38,227 nucleotides of DNA from Dehalococcoidia bacterium. GTDB taxonomy: Bacteria > Chloroflexota > Dehalococcoidia > Dehalococcoidales > UBA1222. The number at the start of each line of letters is the position of its first letter. Within the stretch, counting starts at the first letter, position 1. The notes under the pieces were generated by a model. That model was given only the letters and a program-made list of their open reading frames with translations, was not told the origin of the DNA and did no database searches. Positions 25,828 through 33,813 of this stretch are shown here, one piece after another. A program made the translations under genes and the position numbers. The stretch lies in assembly GCA_009784845.1 (NCBI GenBank), contig WQXK01000003.1, positions 1-38,227 on the forward strand, in the 5' to 3' direction.

Positions 25828-25858
25828 AAAACATGCAGCGCGCGTGCGGGCATGTTTT
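25828..25858 (+). other. Leader hairpin upstream of the surface protein
   Basis: AAAACATGC (25828-25836) pairs with GCATGTTTT (25850-25858), and the 13-nt loop contains GCGCGC. The arm ends in TTTT, so it resembles a terminator placed in the 5' leader, 45 bp before the start codon. It could attenuate expression or stabilise the message. Confidence 0.5.
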
Positions 25859-25903
25859 GTTGGTTGCGGGAAATTTTTAGAAAACCAAAAGGGGGAGGTA
25901 ATT

Positions 25904-28534
25904 GTGAGGTTGAAGAAGATTATTCGATTATTCTCGGCAGCTTGTGTCTTGGGTTTGTTAACTATGGCTGTGGTTGCGACTCCAATCTCGGCAGCGCCGG
26001 AGGTTACAATAAATCCTGAAGTGGCTTTGCCCGGCAGTACTGTGTCCATAACTGGCAGAGGGTTTGCTACCAGCGGAGATGTAACAATCAATCCTAGTTG
26101 GGGTAGTGGTGCTAAAACAGTGGCACTTGTTGATGGAACGTTTAGTACTACAATTGAGGCGCCTGCTACACCGGGTGATTGGACTATTTCGTTTGTTTCT
26201 GGTGGTTTTACTGCCGTACCAGATGCGTCATTGAAGGTGGCTGTTGTCACATTAAATCCGAATGTCAAAAGTGGATGCGTAGGTGACGTGGTAACCCTTT
26301 CAGGCGGAGGGTATACCGCCAACCAGCAGATAGCAGTTCTTTGGGATGGCAGTGCGCTTAGGACACTCACTGCTTCGTCTACCGGTACGGTCAGTGGCAC
26401 GTTTAATGTCCCCGCATCCTTTGGTGGCAACCACACCATTACCGTCAGTGGCATTCCGGGCATTTCACATACATTTACGGTTAACCCTAAGATTACTCTT
26501 GAAACCCCTACTGGTGGCGTCGGTGATACTATTATTGTGAACGGAACTGGCTTCTCAGCAACAGCTTCTCCTATCACGATTACCCTAAATAGCATGGCGC
26601 AGACAGCGCGAAATTATCCGGATAATACCATTCCCACTTCGACAGGTAATAGGGGCAGTTTCAGTGTCAGTTTTACCATGCCCACGCTAACCAGCGGCAA
26701 CTATACTGTTAGGGCTGATGACGGGCATGGTCTCTATGCTACAGATACTCTAACAGCTACTCCCAAAATTACACTTGGCTCAACCAAAGGTATTATTGGA
26801 GAGACTGTCAGCATTAGCGGCAATGGTTTTTCCTCCAGTCAGAATATTACTTTCACGATGGATGGCAGTCCTTTGACTGTCAGCCCAAGCCCGGTTAAGA
26901 CTTTTTCGACCGGTTATTTCTCACCCGTAAACTTTGTAGTTCCCTCTGTTGTTGGTGGCTCTCATGTGATTGTGGCCACCGATGAGGATGGTCATGATGC
27001 CACGATAGCTTTTACGGTTGCGCCTAGCCTAACTGACATCAGCACTTCTTATGGTGTTGTTGGCGGGACAGTAATTGTCCGTGGCAATGGCTTTATTCCG
27101 AGCTCATCAGTGACTGTTACATGGGATGGCGCATTGCCAACAGCGGTGAACTCAACTTCAGCCGGTATTGTCAATGCCACTCTAACCATTCCGACCATTG
27201 CTGGCGGTGTTCCGCACATCATAACAATGACCGATAACTCTGGAAACTCTGTCGACGTGGCATTTGAAATTATTCCCAGCATTACTGTAGACAAAGCTGG
27301 TGCCAGTGGGGGTTATGGCGATGTAATCCCCATAACCTTTAAAGGCTTTACAGTTGGCAAAGGTATTTCCTCTGTACAAATAATCCTCAATAGTGTGGCC
27401 TACGAGGTGGGTTTGTACCAGACCGTCAGTGTTGGTGCTGAAGGGACTGTTTCCGCTGTGTTTAGAGTTCCGGCTATTTGTGGTGGAACAGGGATTATCC
27501 AAACGACAGATGGCGATTTTACGACTGAAGGGGCTTCATTTACGGTAACTCCAAAACTGACTCTTCAGGATAGGAACGGCAATACTATAAACTCTGGCAG
27601 TGCCGGAGATATCGTTGTTATCGTGGCTACCGGCTTTGGTGTTTATCGTGGGCTCAGCTTTACTTGCAATGGTGTTTCTGTTGCCACGAATCCGTCCAAT
27701 CTTGAGACAAACGAAAATGGTGGTGCCCAGTTCTACTTTGCGTTACCGGAAATGGAAGCAGGTCTTATTAAGCTGGTGGTCAGGGATGGCAGCGCTGTTG
27801 GATATGGCGTCAACATTGCCGAGGCTGATTTTATCGTTGAGGCAAGAATTGTTCCTGAATTCAATACATCGCAATCTAACCCTGGGTATGTCGGCTTGAG
27901 CATGAAAGTTGATGGCACTGGCTTTAAGGGCAATGATGCGGTTGCGATATTCTTTAGTGGCAAACAAATAGGTAGCGCTCCGACCAGTTCCAGCGGCTCT
28001 TTCACAGTGACAATAAAAATCCCGGCTGCTGCTGCCGGTGGTCATATTATTAGCGTGAGTGATGGGCTAATAACGCAGGAGGTGAATTTCTTTATGGAAT
28101 CTGCCGCTCCGGGCGTTGCTACCCTGAAATCACCTGAGGCAAATGCCAGACCCGGGCAGCCGGTGGTGTTTAGCTGGAATGGCGTCAGTGATCCAAGCGG
28201 CGTAACCTATGTGCTACAAATCAGCCAAGACCCAAATTTTGCCACTTTAATTTTTCAGAAAACCGGAATAAGCACCAACTCCTTTAAAATGGGAGATATG
28301 GACATTCTGGCAAAATCAGGGGCGGACGAGCCTTATTACTGGCGTGTAATGGCAATTGATCTGGCTGACAATCAAGGAGACTGGTCAGCTGCCAGTACTT
28401 TCACAATCGGCTCATCTGGATGGCCTGTTTGGGCAACGATTGTTCTAATTTGTTTCGGCAGCATTATTGCTATTGCTCTGCTCTTATTCCTCGGCTTGTG
28501 GCTGGGTCATCGTTTGGCATATCGGTCATATTAA
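25904..28534 (+). CDS. Secreted, C-terminally anchored Ig-like repeat surface protein
   Basis: The GTG at 25904 has GGGAGG five bases upstream and opens a signal peptide (RLKKIIRLFSAACVLGLL ... ISAAP), giving 876 residues. The frame is open 63 codons further, but without signal or ribosome site. The body holds about eight ~85-residue beta modules, each with a G-rich start such as GDTIIVNGTGF, GETVSISGNGF, GGTVIVRGNGF (IPT/TIG-like). A fibronectin-like region with WNGVSDPSG...YYWRVMAIDLADNQGDWSAAS follows, then one membrane helix (VWATIVLICFGSIIAIALLL) and a short basic tail. It is probably displayed outside the membrane; adhesin or S-layer component are possible. Codon use is more AT-rich than the neighbours. 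Confidence 0.8.
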   Translation: MRLKKIIRLFSAACVLGLLTMAVVATPISAAPEVTINPEVALPGSTVSITGRGFATSGDVTINPSWGSGAKTVALVDGTFSTTIEAPATPGDWTISFVSGGFTAVPDASLKVAVVTLNPNVKSGCVGDVVTLSGGGYTANQQIAVLWDGSALRTLTASSTGTVSGTFNVPASFGGNHTITVSGIPGISHTFTVNPKITLETPTGGVGDTIIVNGTGFSATASPITITLNSMAQTARNYPDNTIPTSTGNRGSFSVSFTMPTLTSGNYTVRADDGHGLYATDTLTATPKITLGSTKGIIGETVSISGNGFSSSQNITFTMDGSPLTVSPSPVKTFSTGYFSPVNFVVPSVVGGSHVIVATDEDGHDATIAFTVAPSLTDISTSYGVVGGTVIVRGNGFIPSSSVTVTWDGALPTAVNSTSAGIVNATLTIPTIAGGVPHIITMTDNSGNSVDVAFEIIPSITVDKAGASGGYGDVIPITFKGFTVGKGISSVQIILNSVAYEVGLYQTVSVGAEGTVSAVFRVPAICGGTGIIQTTDGDFTTEGASFTVTPKLTLQDRNGNTINSGSAGDIVVIVATGFGVYRGLSFTCNGVSVATNPSNLETNENGGAQFYFALPEMEAGLIKLVVRDGSAVGYGVNIAEADFIVEARIVPEFNTSQSNPGYVGLSMKVDGTGFKGNDAVAIFFSGKQIGSAPTSSSGSFTVTIKIPAAAAGGHIISVSDGLITQEVNFFMESAAPGVATLKSPEANARPGQPVVFSWNGVSDPSGVTYVLQISQDPNFATLIFQKTGISTNSFKMGDMDILAKSGADEPYYWRVMAIDLADNQGDWSAASTFTIGSSGWPVWATIVLICFGSIIAIALLLFLGLWLGHRLAYRSY

Positions 28535-28554
28535 AATCGCGTAACGGATTAATT

Positions 28555-28592
28555 AAAGAGAGACCCTGCCGTGCGGCAGGGTCTCTCTTTTT
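28555..28592 (+). terminator. Terminator of the surface protein gene
   Basis: AAAGAGAGACCCTGCC (28555-28570) pairs perfectly with GGCAGGGTCTCTCTTT (28575-28590) around GTGC, ending in T5 (28588-28592). The last T's are also the first bases of the rnpB -35. Confidence 0.9.
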
Positions 28593-28619
28593 GACATAAT
28601 TTATTTCCTCGGATAGAGT
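28591..28619 (+). promoter_or_regulatory. rnpB promoter
   Basis: TTGACA (28591-28596), a 17-bp spacer and TAGAGT (28614-28619). The predicted start, ~28626, is the first base of the RNase P RNA terminal helix. Confidence 0.75.
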
Positions 28620-28625
28620 ATACAT

Positions 28626-28979
28626 GGTCAAGCAATTCGGGCGACCGCCCGCAACTATGCGGGAGGAAAGTCCGAGCTCCACCCGGCAGGATGCTGGATA
28701 ACATCCAGGAGGGGAAACCCCTACGGCACAGTGCCACAGAAACATACCGCTTCGGGCAACCGAAGCAAGGGTGAAATGGCGAGGTAAGAGCTCACCGGCG
28801 CGTCGGGTGACCGACCGGCCGGGCAAACCCCATCCGGAGCAAGACCAAATAGGGGGGCGTTATGGCGCCTGGCATGCCCCCGGGTTGGTCGCATGAACTT
28901 GGCGGTAACGCCATGGCTAGATAGATGGTCGCTGTCCGCTTGTGCGGATACAGAACTCGGCTTATAGGATTGCTTGACC
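28626..28979 (+). ncRNA. rnpB: RNase P RNA (bacterial class A)
   Basis: This is the catalytic RNA that matures tRNA 5' ends. The 5' strand GGTCAAGCAAT (28626-28636) pairs with ATTGCTTGACC (28969-28979) to form P1. Conserved blocks occur in order: GAGGAAAGTCCGAGCTCC for CR-I, ACAGAAACATACCGC, GGGTGAAATGGCGAGGTAAG with AGAGCTCACCGG, then AGATAGATGGTCGC and ACAGAACTCGGCTTATAG (CR-V). The length (~354 nt) is normal for class A. Confidence 0.97.
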
Positions 28980-28998
28980 GCGTATTTATCTCTGATGC

Positions 28999-29043
28999 CG
29001 GCATTGTTGTGCTACAGAATGCCGTGGTGCTTCGGTGTTTTTT
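28999..29043 (+). terminator. Possible rnpB terminator
   Basis: CGGCATT (28999-29005) pairs with AATGCCG (29018-29024); a T6 run (29038-29043) follows 13 bases later. The gap makes this only a fair terminator. Confidence 0.4.
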
Positions 29044-29060
29044 GCCGCTGATTGTTTATA

Positions 29061-29092
29061 CTGCTAAACTATATAGCAGCATCTGCTATAGT
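29061..29092 (+). promoter_or_regulatory. Extended -10 promoter of the S41 protease
   Basis: TGCTATAGT (29084-29092) is an extended -10 (TGnTATAGT); no good -35 is seen. The start near 29099 gives a ~19-nt leader with GGGAG. A small inverted repeat CTGCT/AGCAG (29061-29079) lies just upstream. Confidence 0.45.
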
Positions 29093-29117
29093 CTGCAGAT
29101 TGCAAGGGAGAGTTATT

Positions 29118-30257
29118 ATGACCTCAATGTTACGGCGTGGCTGGGTTTTGTTTGCTTCCACTGCTCTCATACTGGCAGTGTTGTATGTTGGTTTCAGCTT
29201 TGGGCAGATGGCATCAACCCGTGATAAGGATTTTGCCGCCATCGAGGATGCATGGAGAATTCTGCGCCAGGAGTATGTCGATCCGGACAGCGTGGACTTT
29301 GGTGCCATCAGCCACGCCGCCGTACAGGCCATGCTGGATGCGCTGAACGATTCGCATTCGACATATCTCACGCGGCAGCAATATGATGATACTATTAGCC
29401 AGCTGTACGGCGACAGCTACGTCGGTATAGGGGTTTACTTTGAAATCATGCGCGGGCAGGTGGTTGTCACACATGTTTTCCTTGAGTCGCCGGCGGAGGT
29501 CGCCAGTATGCAGGACGGGGATGTGGTGCTGGAGGTTGATGGCGTATCAACCAATGGCATGACAGTGGATGACCTGAGAGAAATAATCCGCGGTGAGGTC
29601 GGTACGCAGGTTAGACTGCTGGTGCGCCATAAGGGCGCAACGGATGCCACATTGCTTACGATTACCCGTGCCGAAATCAACACTCCGAGCGTGTATTATT
29701 ATGCGCTGGACGGCGGTATTGCCTATATCGGAATAAGCCAGTTCAGTTCCACTACAAACAGTGAGTTGGGCGTTGTGCTTGAGCGCATATCGGATAATGG
29801 GACAAGTGGAATAATTATCGATCTGCGTGATAATCCCGGCGGCTGGCTGTCATCCGTGGTCGATGCCGTCAGTCGTTTTGTGAAATCCGGTACGGTGCTT
29901 ACTGTATGCAACAACGACGGCTCGCAACATGTGGTTAAAACAACGTCACAGAAAGAAACCACGGATTTGCCTGTGGTTGTGCTAGCAAATGGGGGCAGCG
30001 CAAGCGCAAGCGAGGTCTTTTGCGGTGCGCTGCAAGACCATGGTCGTGCGGTGATTGTCGGTGAGGTAACTTACGGTAAGGGAAGTGTAAACAATTTTTT
30101 TGAGTTGCCTGACGGCTCTGCTATATACCTGACTGTGGCGCGCTGGCTCACGCCTGACGGTCATTTGATTGAGGGCTATGGCATTACGCCTGATATAGAA
30201 CTTAAGAAAAATGTTGATTGGGTGCAATGGGCCATGGACTATCTTAATGGTCTTTAG
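29118..30257 (+). CDS. S41-family C-terminal processing protease (CtpA/Prc type)
   Basis: The ATG at 29118 with GGGAG upstream gives 379 residues. An N-terminal signal anchor (WVLFASTALILAVLYVGFSF) places the enzyme outside the membrane. After a short helical region (WRILRQEYVD, LNDSHSTYLT) comes a PDZ domain (VGIGVYFEIM...GDVVLEVDGVST). The tail-specific protease core follows: IAYIGISQFSS, IIIDLRDNPGGWLSS, then NGGSASASEVFCGALQDHGR with catalytic Ser296, and VTYGKGS with Lys321. The Ser-Lys dyad spacing matches Prc. It cleaves protein C-termini; its substrates are unknown here. The frame extends 22 codons upstream without a ribosome site. Confidence 0.93.
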   Translation: MTSMLRRGWVLFASTALILAVLYVGFSFGQMASTRDKDFAAIEDAWRILRQEYVDPDSVDFGAISHAAVQAMLDALNDSHSTYLTRQQYDDTISQLYGDSYVGIGVYFEIMRGQVVVTHVFLESPAEVASMQDGDVVLEVDGVSTNGMTVDDLREIIRGEVGTQVRLLVRHKGATDATLLTITRAEINTPSVYYYALDGGIAYIGISQFSSTTNSELGVVLERISDNGTSGIIIDLRDNPGGWLSSVVDAVSRFVKSGTVLTVCNNDGSQHVVKTTSQKETTDLPVVVLANGGSASASEVFCGALQDHGRAVIVGEVTYGKGSVNNFFELPDGSAIYLTVARWLTPDGHLIEGYGITPDIELKKNVDWVQWAMDYLNGL

Positions 30258-30289
30258 GGGCGGATTAATGAAATTCGGCATTGTTGTAT

Positions 30290-30318
30290 TTGACCCTCAT
30301 GCCTGCATAACTTATAAT
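30290..30318 (+). promoter_or_regulatory. pheST promoter
   Basis: TTGACC (30290-30295), a 17-bp spacer and a perfect TATAAT (30313-30318). The start near 30325 leaves a 19-nt leader, so there is no room for a T-box or a leader peptide attenuator. Confidence 0.75.
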
Positions 30319-30343
30319 CCTTGCTCATAATTTTGGTGATACC

Positions 30344-31390
30344 GTGGATATAAAACAGCAGATAAACGAGTTGGAAGCGCAGGCTTATGCCGAGCTTGCG
30401 GACGTTGAGTCCGCGGCGCATCTGGAAGAGTGGCGCATCCGCTACCTTGGCAAAAAAAGCCGCCTTACCGAAATTTTGCGCGGGTTGGCAACGCTTTCCA
30501 TTGAGGAGCGTAAGACAGTCGGGGCTGTGAGCAATGCTCTCAAGTTGGGACTGGGAGCTGCCTTGGTGGAGCGCGAAGCATCCCTGCGCGACGGCGAGTT
30601 GGCACTTGCCGCCTCAAAGGATGCGCTTGATATATCGCTGCCCGGACGCCCTTTTGCCCGTGGTCATCTGCATCCGGTAGCGCAGGCGATGAATGAAATA
30701 TCATCCATATTCACAGACATGGGTTTTGAGGTGATGGAAGGACCGGGGGTCGAGTGGGACTATTACAATTTCGATATGCTGAATATGCCCAAGGAACACC
30801 CTGCCCGCGCTGCGACAGACACTTTCTGGATAGATGCCCCGCCGAACGACAAAGGCTGGAAAATGCTGTTGAGAACGCATACGTCTCCCATGCAGGTGCG
30901 CACAATGGAACAGCGCAGACCTCCTATACGCATTGTTGTGCCCGGTCTTGTGCATCGCTATGAGGCAACCGATGCCACGCATCTGTCTATGTTCAGTCAA
31001 ATTGAGGGTCTGGCGGTGGATGAGGGCATAAGCATGGCTGACCTTAAGGGTACGCTGCATGAATTTGCCAGACGTTTCTTCGGTCCTGAGCGGCGCGTGC
31101 GCTTCCGCTGCGACTTTTTCCCATATGTTGAGCCGGGTGCCGAGATGGGCGTCGAATGTGCTGTATGCCGCGGTGATGGTTGTCGGCTGTGCGGCGGTAA
31201 CGGCTGGATTGAGGTGTTGGGTTCCGGAATGGTACATCCGCGTGTGCTGGAAGGCGTAGGTATTGACTCAAAAAAGTACTCGAGTTTTGCTTTCGGCATG
31301 GGCATTGAGCGCATACCGCTACTGAAATATGGCGTGGAAGACATAAGGCATTTTTATGGAAGCGACCTGCGCTTCCTGAGGCAGTTTTAG
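30344..31390 (+). CDS. pheS: Phenylalanyl-tRNA synthetase alpha subunit
   Basis: The alpha subunit carries the class II aminoacylation site of the (alpha-beta)2 enzyme. Its 348 residues begin at a GTG with GGTG five bases upstream. A coiled-coil N-terminus (~1-90) that contacts tRNA is followed by HPVAQAMNEISSIF, motif 2 (LLRTHTSPMQVRTM, 175-188) and motif 3 (AFGMGIERIPLLKYG, 316-330). A four-cysteine knuckle (C272, C275, C280, C283) precedes GNGWIEVLGSGMVHP; some bacterial PheS proteins have this. The stop is immediately followed by the pheT ATG. Confidence 0.97.
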   Translation: MDIKQQINELEAQAYAELADVESAAHLEEWRIRYLGKKSRLTEILRGLATLSIEERKTVGAVSNALKLGLGAALVEREASLRDGELALAASKDALDISLPGRPFARGHLHPVAQAMNEISSIFTDMGFEVMEGPGVEWDYYNFDMLNMPKEHPARAATDTFWIDAPPNDKGWKMLLRTHTSPMQVRTMEQRRPPIRIVVPGLVHRYEATDATHLSMFSQIEGLAVDEGISMADLKGTLHEFARRFFGPERRVRFRCDFFPYVEPGAEMGVECAVCRGDGCRLCGGNGWIEVLGSGMVHPRVLEGVGIDSKKYSSFAFGMGIERIPLLKYGVEDIRHFYGSDLRFLRQF

Positions 31391-33781
31391 ATGAAATGCT
31401 CTCTGAAGTGGTTACGTCGCTATGTTGACATAAATGAGCAGCCTGAGGCGCTTGCTAAGCGTATAACGCTGGCTGGCACAGAGGTGGCCCGTGTGGGTCT
31501 TGTTGGCGGCTGGGACAATGTTTTCATAGGTCAGATAGCTGCCGTAGGTCCTCATCCCAATGCCGATCGCCTGCGTTTGGCAACGGTCAGCTTGGGTGCG
31601 GAGCAGATGGAGGTGGTTTGCGGCGCCCCTAATTTAGCCATAGGCGATAAAATTGCTTTTGCCCGCGCCGGGGCGCATTTGGTCGATGGACACAGCGGTG
31701 AAAAAATTGTTCTTAAGCCCAACAAGATACGTGGGGTACTATCTGAGGGGATGGTCTGTTCCGAGATGGAGTTGGGGCTTTCCAAAAACCATGATGGTAT
31801 TTTGGTATTGCCGCCGGATGCCCCGTTGGGGGACAAACTGGCAGACTATATGGGTGATGTGATTTTTGATTTGGAGGTAACGCCCAATCGTCCTGACATG
31901 CTCTCAATGCTGGGTATCGCGCATGAGGTGGCGGCACTAACCGATGCTGCCGTGCGTGAGCCGAATTTGGATTATCTATGCGGAGGGCGCTCTATCAATG
32001 AGAGTGTTTCCGTTGAGGTTAAGGACGCCGAGTTATGTCCCCGTTACTGCGCCGGGTTGGTTACCGGTGTTAAGGTTGGTCCGTCCCCGCACTGGCTGAA
32101 AGAGGCATTGGCGGCAGCCGGCATACGCTCCATCAACAATGTTGTGGATATCACAAACTTTGTCATGATGGAGTATGGACAGCCGTTACATGCCTTTGAT
32201 TATGACCATATTGGCCTTGGCAAAATTGTCGTGCGCCGTGCAACTGAGGGCGAAGTGCTCATGACACTGGACGGGGTCGAACGCCGCTTGGGTGCGGATA
32301 TGCTGGTTATCGCTGATCCTAATCGCGCTATTGCCGTGGCCGGTGTGATGGGTGACTCCACGTCTGAGGTGACAGACGGCACCACCTCGGTGTTGCTAGA
32401 GTCGGCCAGTTTTAAAGCTGCCAGCATACACAATACACAGGTGTGTCTTAAGCTGCCCAGCGAGGCATCGGCACGTTTTGAGCGTGGCATCCGGGCCGAA
32501 CTGACGCTGCCGGCACTGCGCCGGGCGTTGCAGCTGATGGTGGAGTTATGCGGCGCAACGGCGGCAGATGGCATTATTGACCACTATCCCGGGAAAAAGG
32601 AAGCGGCACCTGTCAGGCTGACAACAACTGAGATCAAACGGATATTGGGTTTGGATATTCCTATGGCGCAGGTTGAAAAGACGCTCATGTCGCTGGGCTG
32701 TCAAACCAAGAGCACGGCAGACGATGCCCTTGAGGTGACGCATCCGTATTGGCGCAGCGACCTGCGCATTGATGCCGATTTCATTGAGGATATCGCACGC
32801 ATCATAGGTTATGAGAGTATACCGAGCCGCCTGCTTTCCGGTGAGATGCCGCAGCAGAACCCTGAGCCAAAGCTGGCATTACGTCAAAACGTGCGTCGGA
32901 TTTTGGCTGGTTTTGGCTTTCAGGAGTTAATCACTTATGCCCTTACCAATCGCAGCACTTTGGAAAAAGGCTTGGGTAAAGCGCTGCCTTTTGAGCCGCT
33001 TCGCGTAGAGCATCCTATGAGCAGCGAAGAGGAGTGCCTGCGCACCAGCCTTCGTGGTAATGTGCTTTCTGCTTTAAGCGCCAATATACACAGGGAAGAA
33101 GGCTCAATCTGCTTTTTTGAAATTGGACATGTTTATCTGCCTAGGACAGGAGATTTGCCGCATGAGCCGGAAATACTATGCGGCGTGCTTACGTCCACCG
33201 GAGTGGAAAAAGTGTGGCAGGGGCGCAAAGAGCCGATAGATTTCTTTGATGCCAAGGGGGTTGTTGAGGGTTTGCTTGCACAGCTCGGTGCAAAAGCAGA
33301 GTTCCAAGTCAGCGCAGATATGGGGCTGCGTGGGGGATCCCAGGCATCAATAATGCTGCAAAATCAGGAGGTTGGTCTGCTTGGTGCCATTGACCACAAG
33401 GTTGCGCAGGGTTTTGACCTGCCTGCAAACACATTCCTGTTCGAGATGGACCTTGCACAAATTTTGCCTTATATCCATGGCAGCGCGCGTTATGAGATGT
33501 TACCGCGTTTCCCTGTGGTAATACGTGACCTGGCGTTGACACTGGGCTCGGACATTAGCCATAAACAGGTGCTGGATATTATAAAAGGCTTCTCGCTGGT
33601 GAAAAAGGCTACGCTGTTTGATGTGTATGCCGGAAAACAGGTCGCGCAGGGCAAGAGGTCTCTCGCTTATAGTTTGACTTTCCAGTCAGCTGAGCATACT
33701 CTCACAGATGCAGAGGTGGACAGGGTCTTAGACGCCATTCTGCACAAGTTACAAAGTGCGCTGGGCGCAACACTGCGCTAG
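31391..33781 (+). CDS. pheT: Phenylalanyl-tRNA synthetase beta subunit
   Basis: The beta subunit edits mischarged Tyr-tRNA(Phe) and binds the tRNA. The 796-residue protein is full length. The N-terminus MKCSLKWLRRYVDI is followed by an OB tRNA-binding domain (~40-150; GQIAAVGPHPNADRLRLATV, VCGAPNLAIGDKIAFA). The B3/B4 editing region is ~205-375 (SINNVVDITNFVMMEYGQPLHAFD), and B5 is ~400-470. A class II-like core carries LRTSLRGNVLSAL. The last ~95 residues are an FDX-ACB anticodon-binding domain (PRFPVVIRDLALTL). Its ATG abuts the pheS stop, so translation is coupled. Confidence 0.97.
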   Translation: MKCSLKWLRRYVDINEQPEALAKRITLAGTEVARVGLVGGWDNVFIGQIAAVGPHPNADRLRLATVSLGAEQMEVVCGAPNLAIGDKIAFARAGAHLVDGHSGEKIVLKPNKIRGVLSEGMVCSEMELGLSKNHDGILVLPPDAPLGDKLADYMGDVIFDLEVTPNRPDMLSMLGIAHEVAALTDAAVREPNLDYLCGGRSINESVSVEVKDAELCPRYCAGLVTGVKVGPSPHWLKEALAAAGIRSINNVVDITNFVMMEYGQPLHAFDYDHIGLGKIVVRRATEGEVLMTLDGVERRLGADMLVIADPNRAIAVAGVMGDSTSEVTDGTTSVLLESASFKAASIHNTQVCLKLPSEASARFERGIRAELTLPALRRALQLMVELCGATAADGIIDHYPGKKEAAPVRLTTTEIKRILGLDIPMAQVEKTLMSLGCQTKSTADDALEVTHPYWRSDLRIDADFIEDIARIIGYESIPSRLLSGEMPQQNPEPKLALRQNVRRILAGFGFQELITYALTNRSTLEKGLGKALPFEPLRVEHPMSSEEECLRTSLRGNVLSALSANIHREEGSICFFEIGHVYLPRTGDLPHEPEILCGVLTSTGVEKVWQGRKEPIDFFDAKGVVEGLLAQLGAKAEFQVSADMGLRGGSQASIMLQNQEVGLLGAIDHKVAQGFDLPANTFLFEMDLAQILPYIHGSARYEMLPRFPVVIRDLALTLGSDISHKQVLDIIKGFSLVKKATLFDVYAGKQVAQGKRSLAYSLTFQSAEHTLTDAEVDRVLDAILHKLQSALGATLR

Positions 33782-33813
33782 CTTTTCAATCCCATGCATT
33801 GCATCCTGCTCTG

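Noticed and set aside
25715..25903. Upstream extension of the surface protein
   Set aside because: The signal peptide and ribosome site mark the GTG at 25904; the extension would put 63 residues before the signal.
25774..25903. Cyclic-di-GMP or other riboswitch in the surface protein leader
   Set aside because: Only one hairpin is seen, and the conserved core sequences of the known classes are absent.
30319..30343. T-box or leader-peptide attenuator for pheST
   Set aside because: The predicted leader is only ~19 nt.
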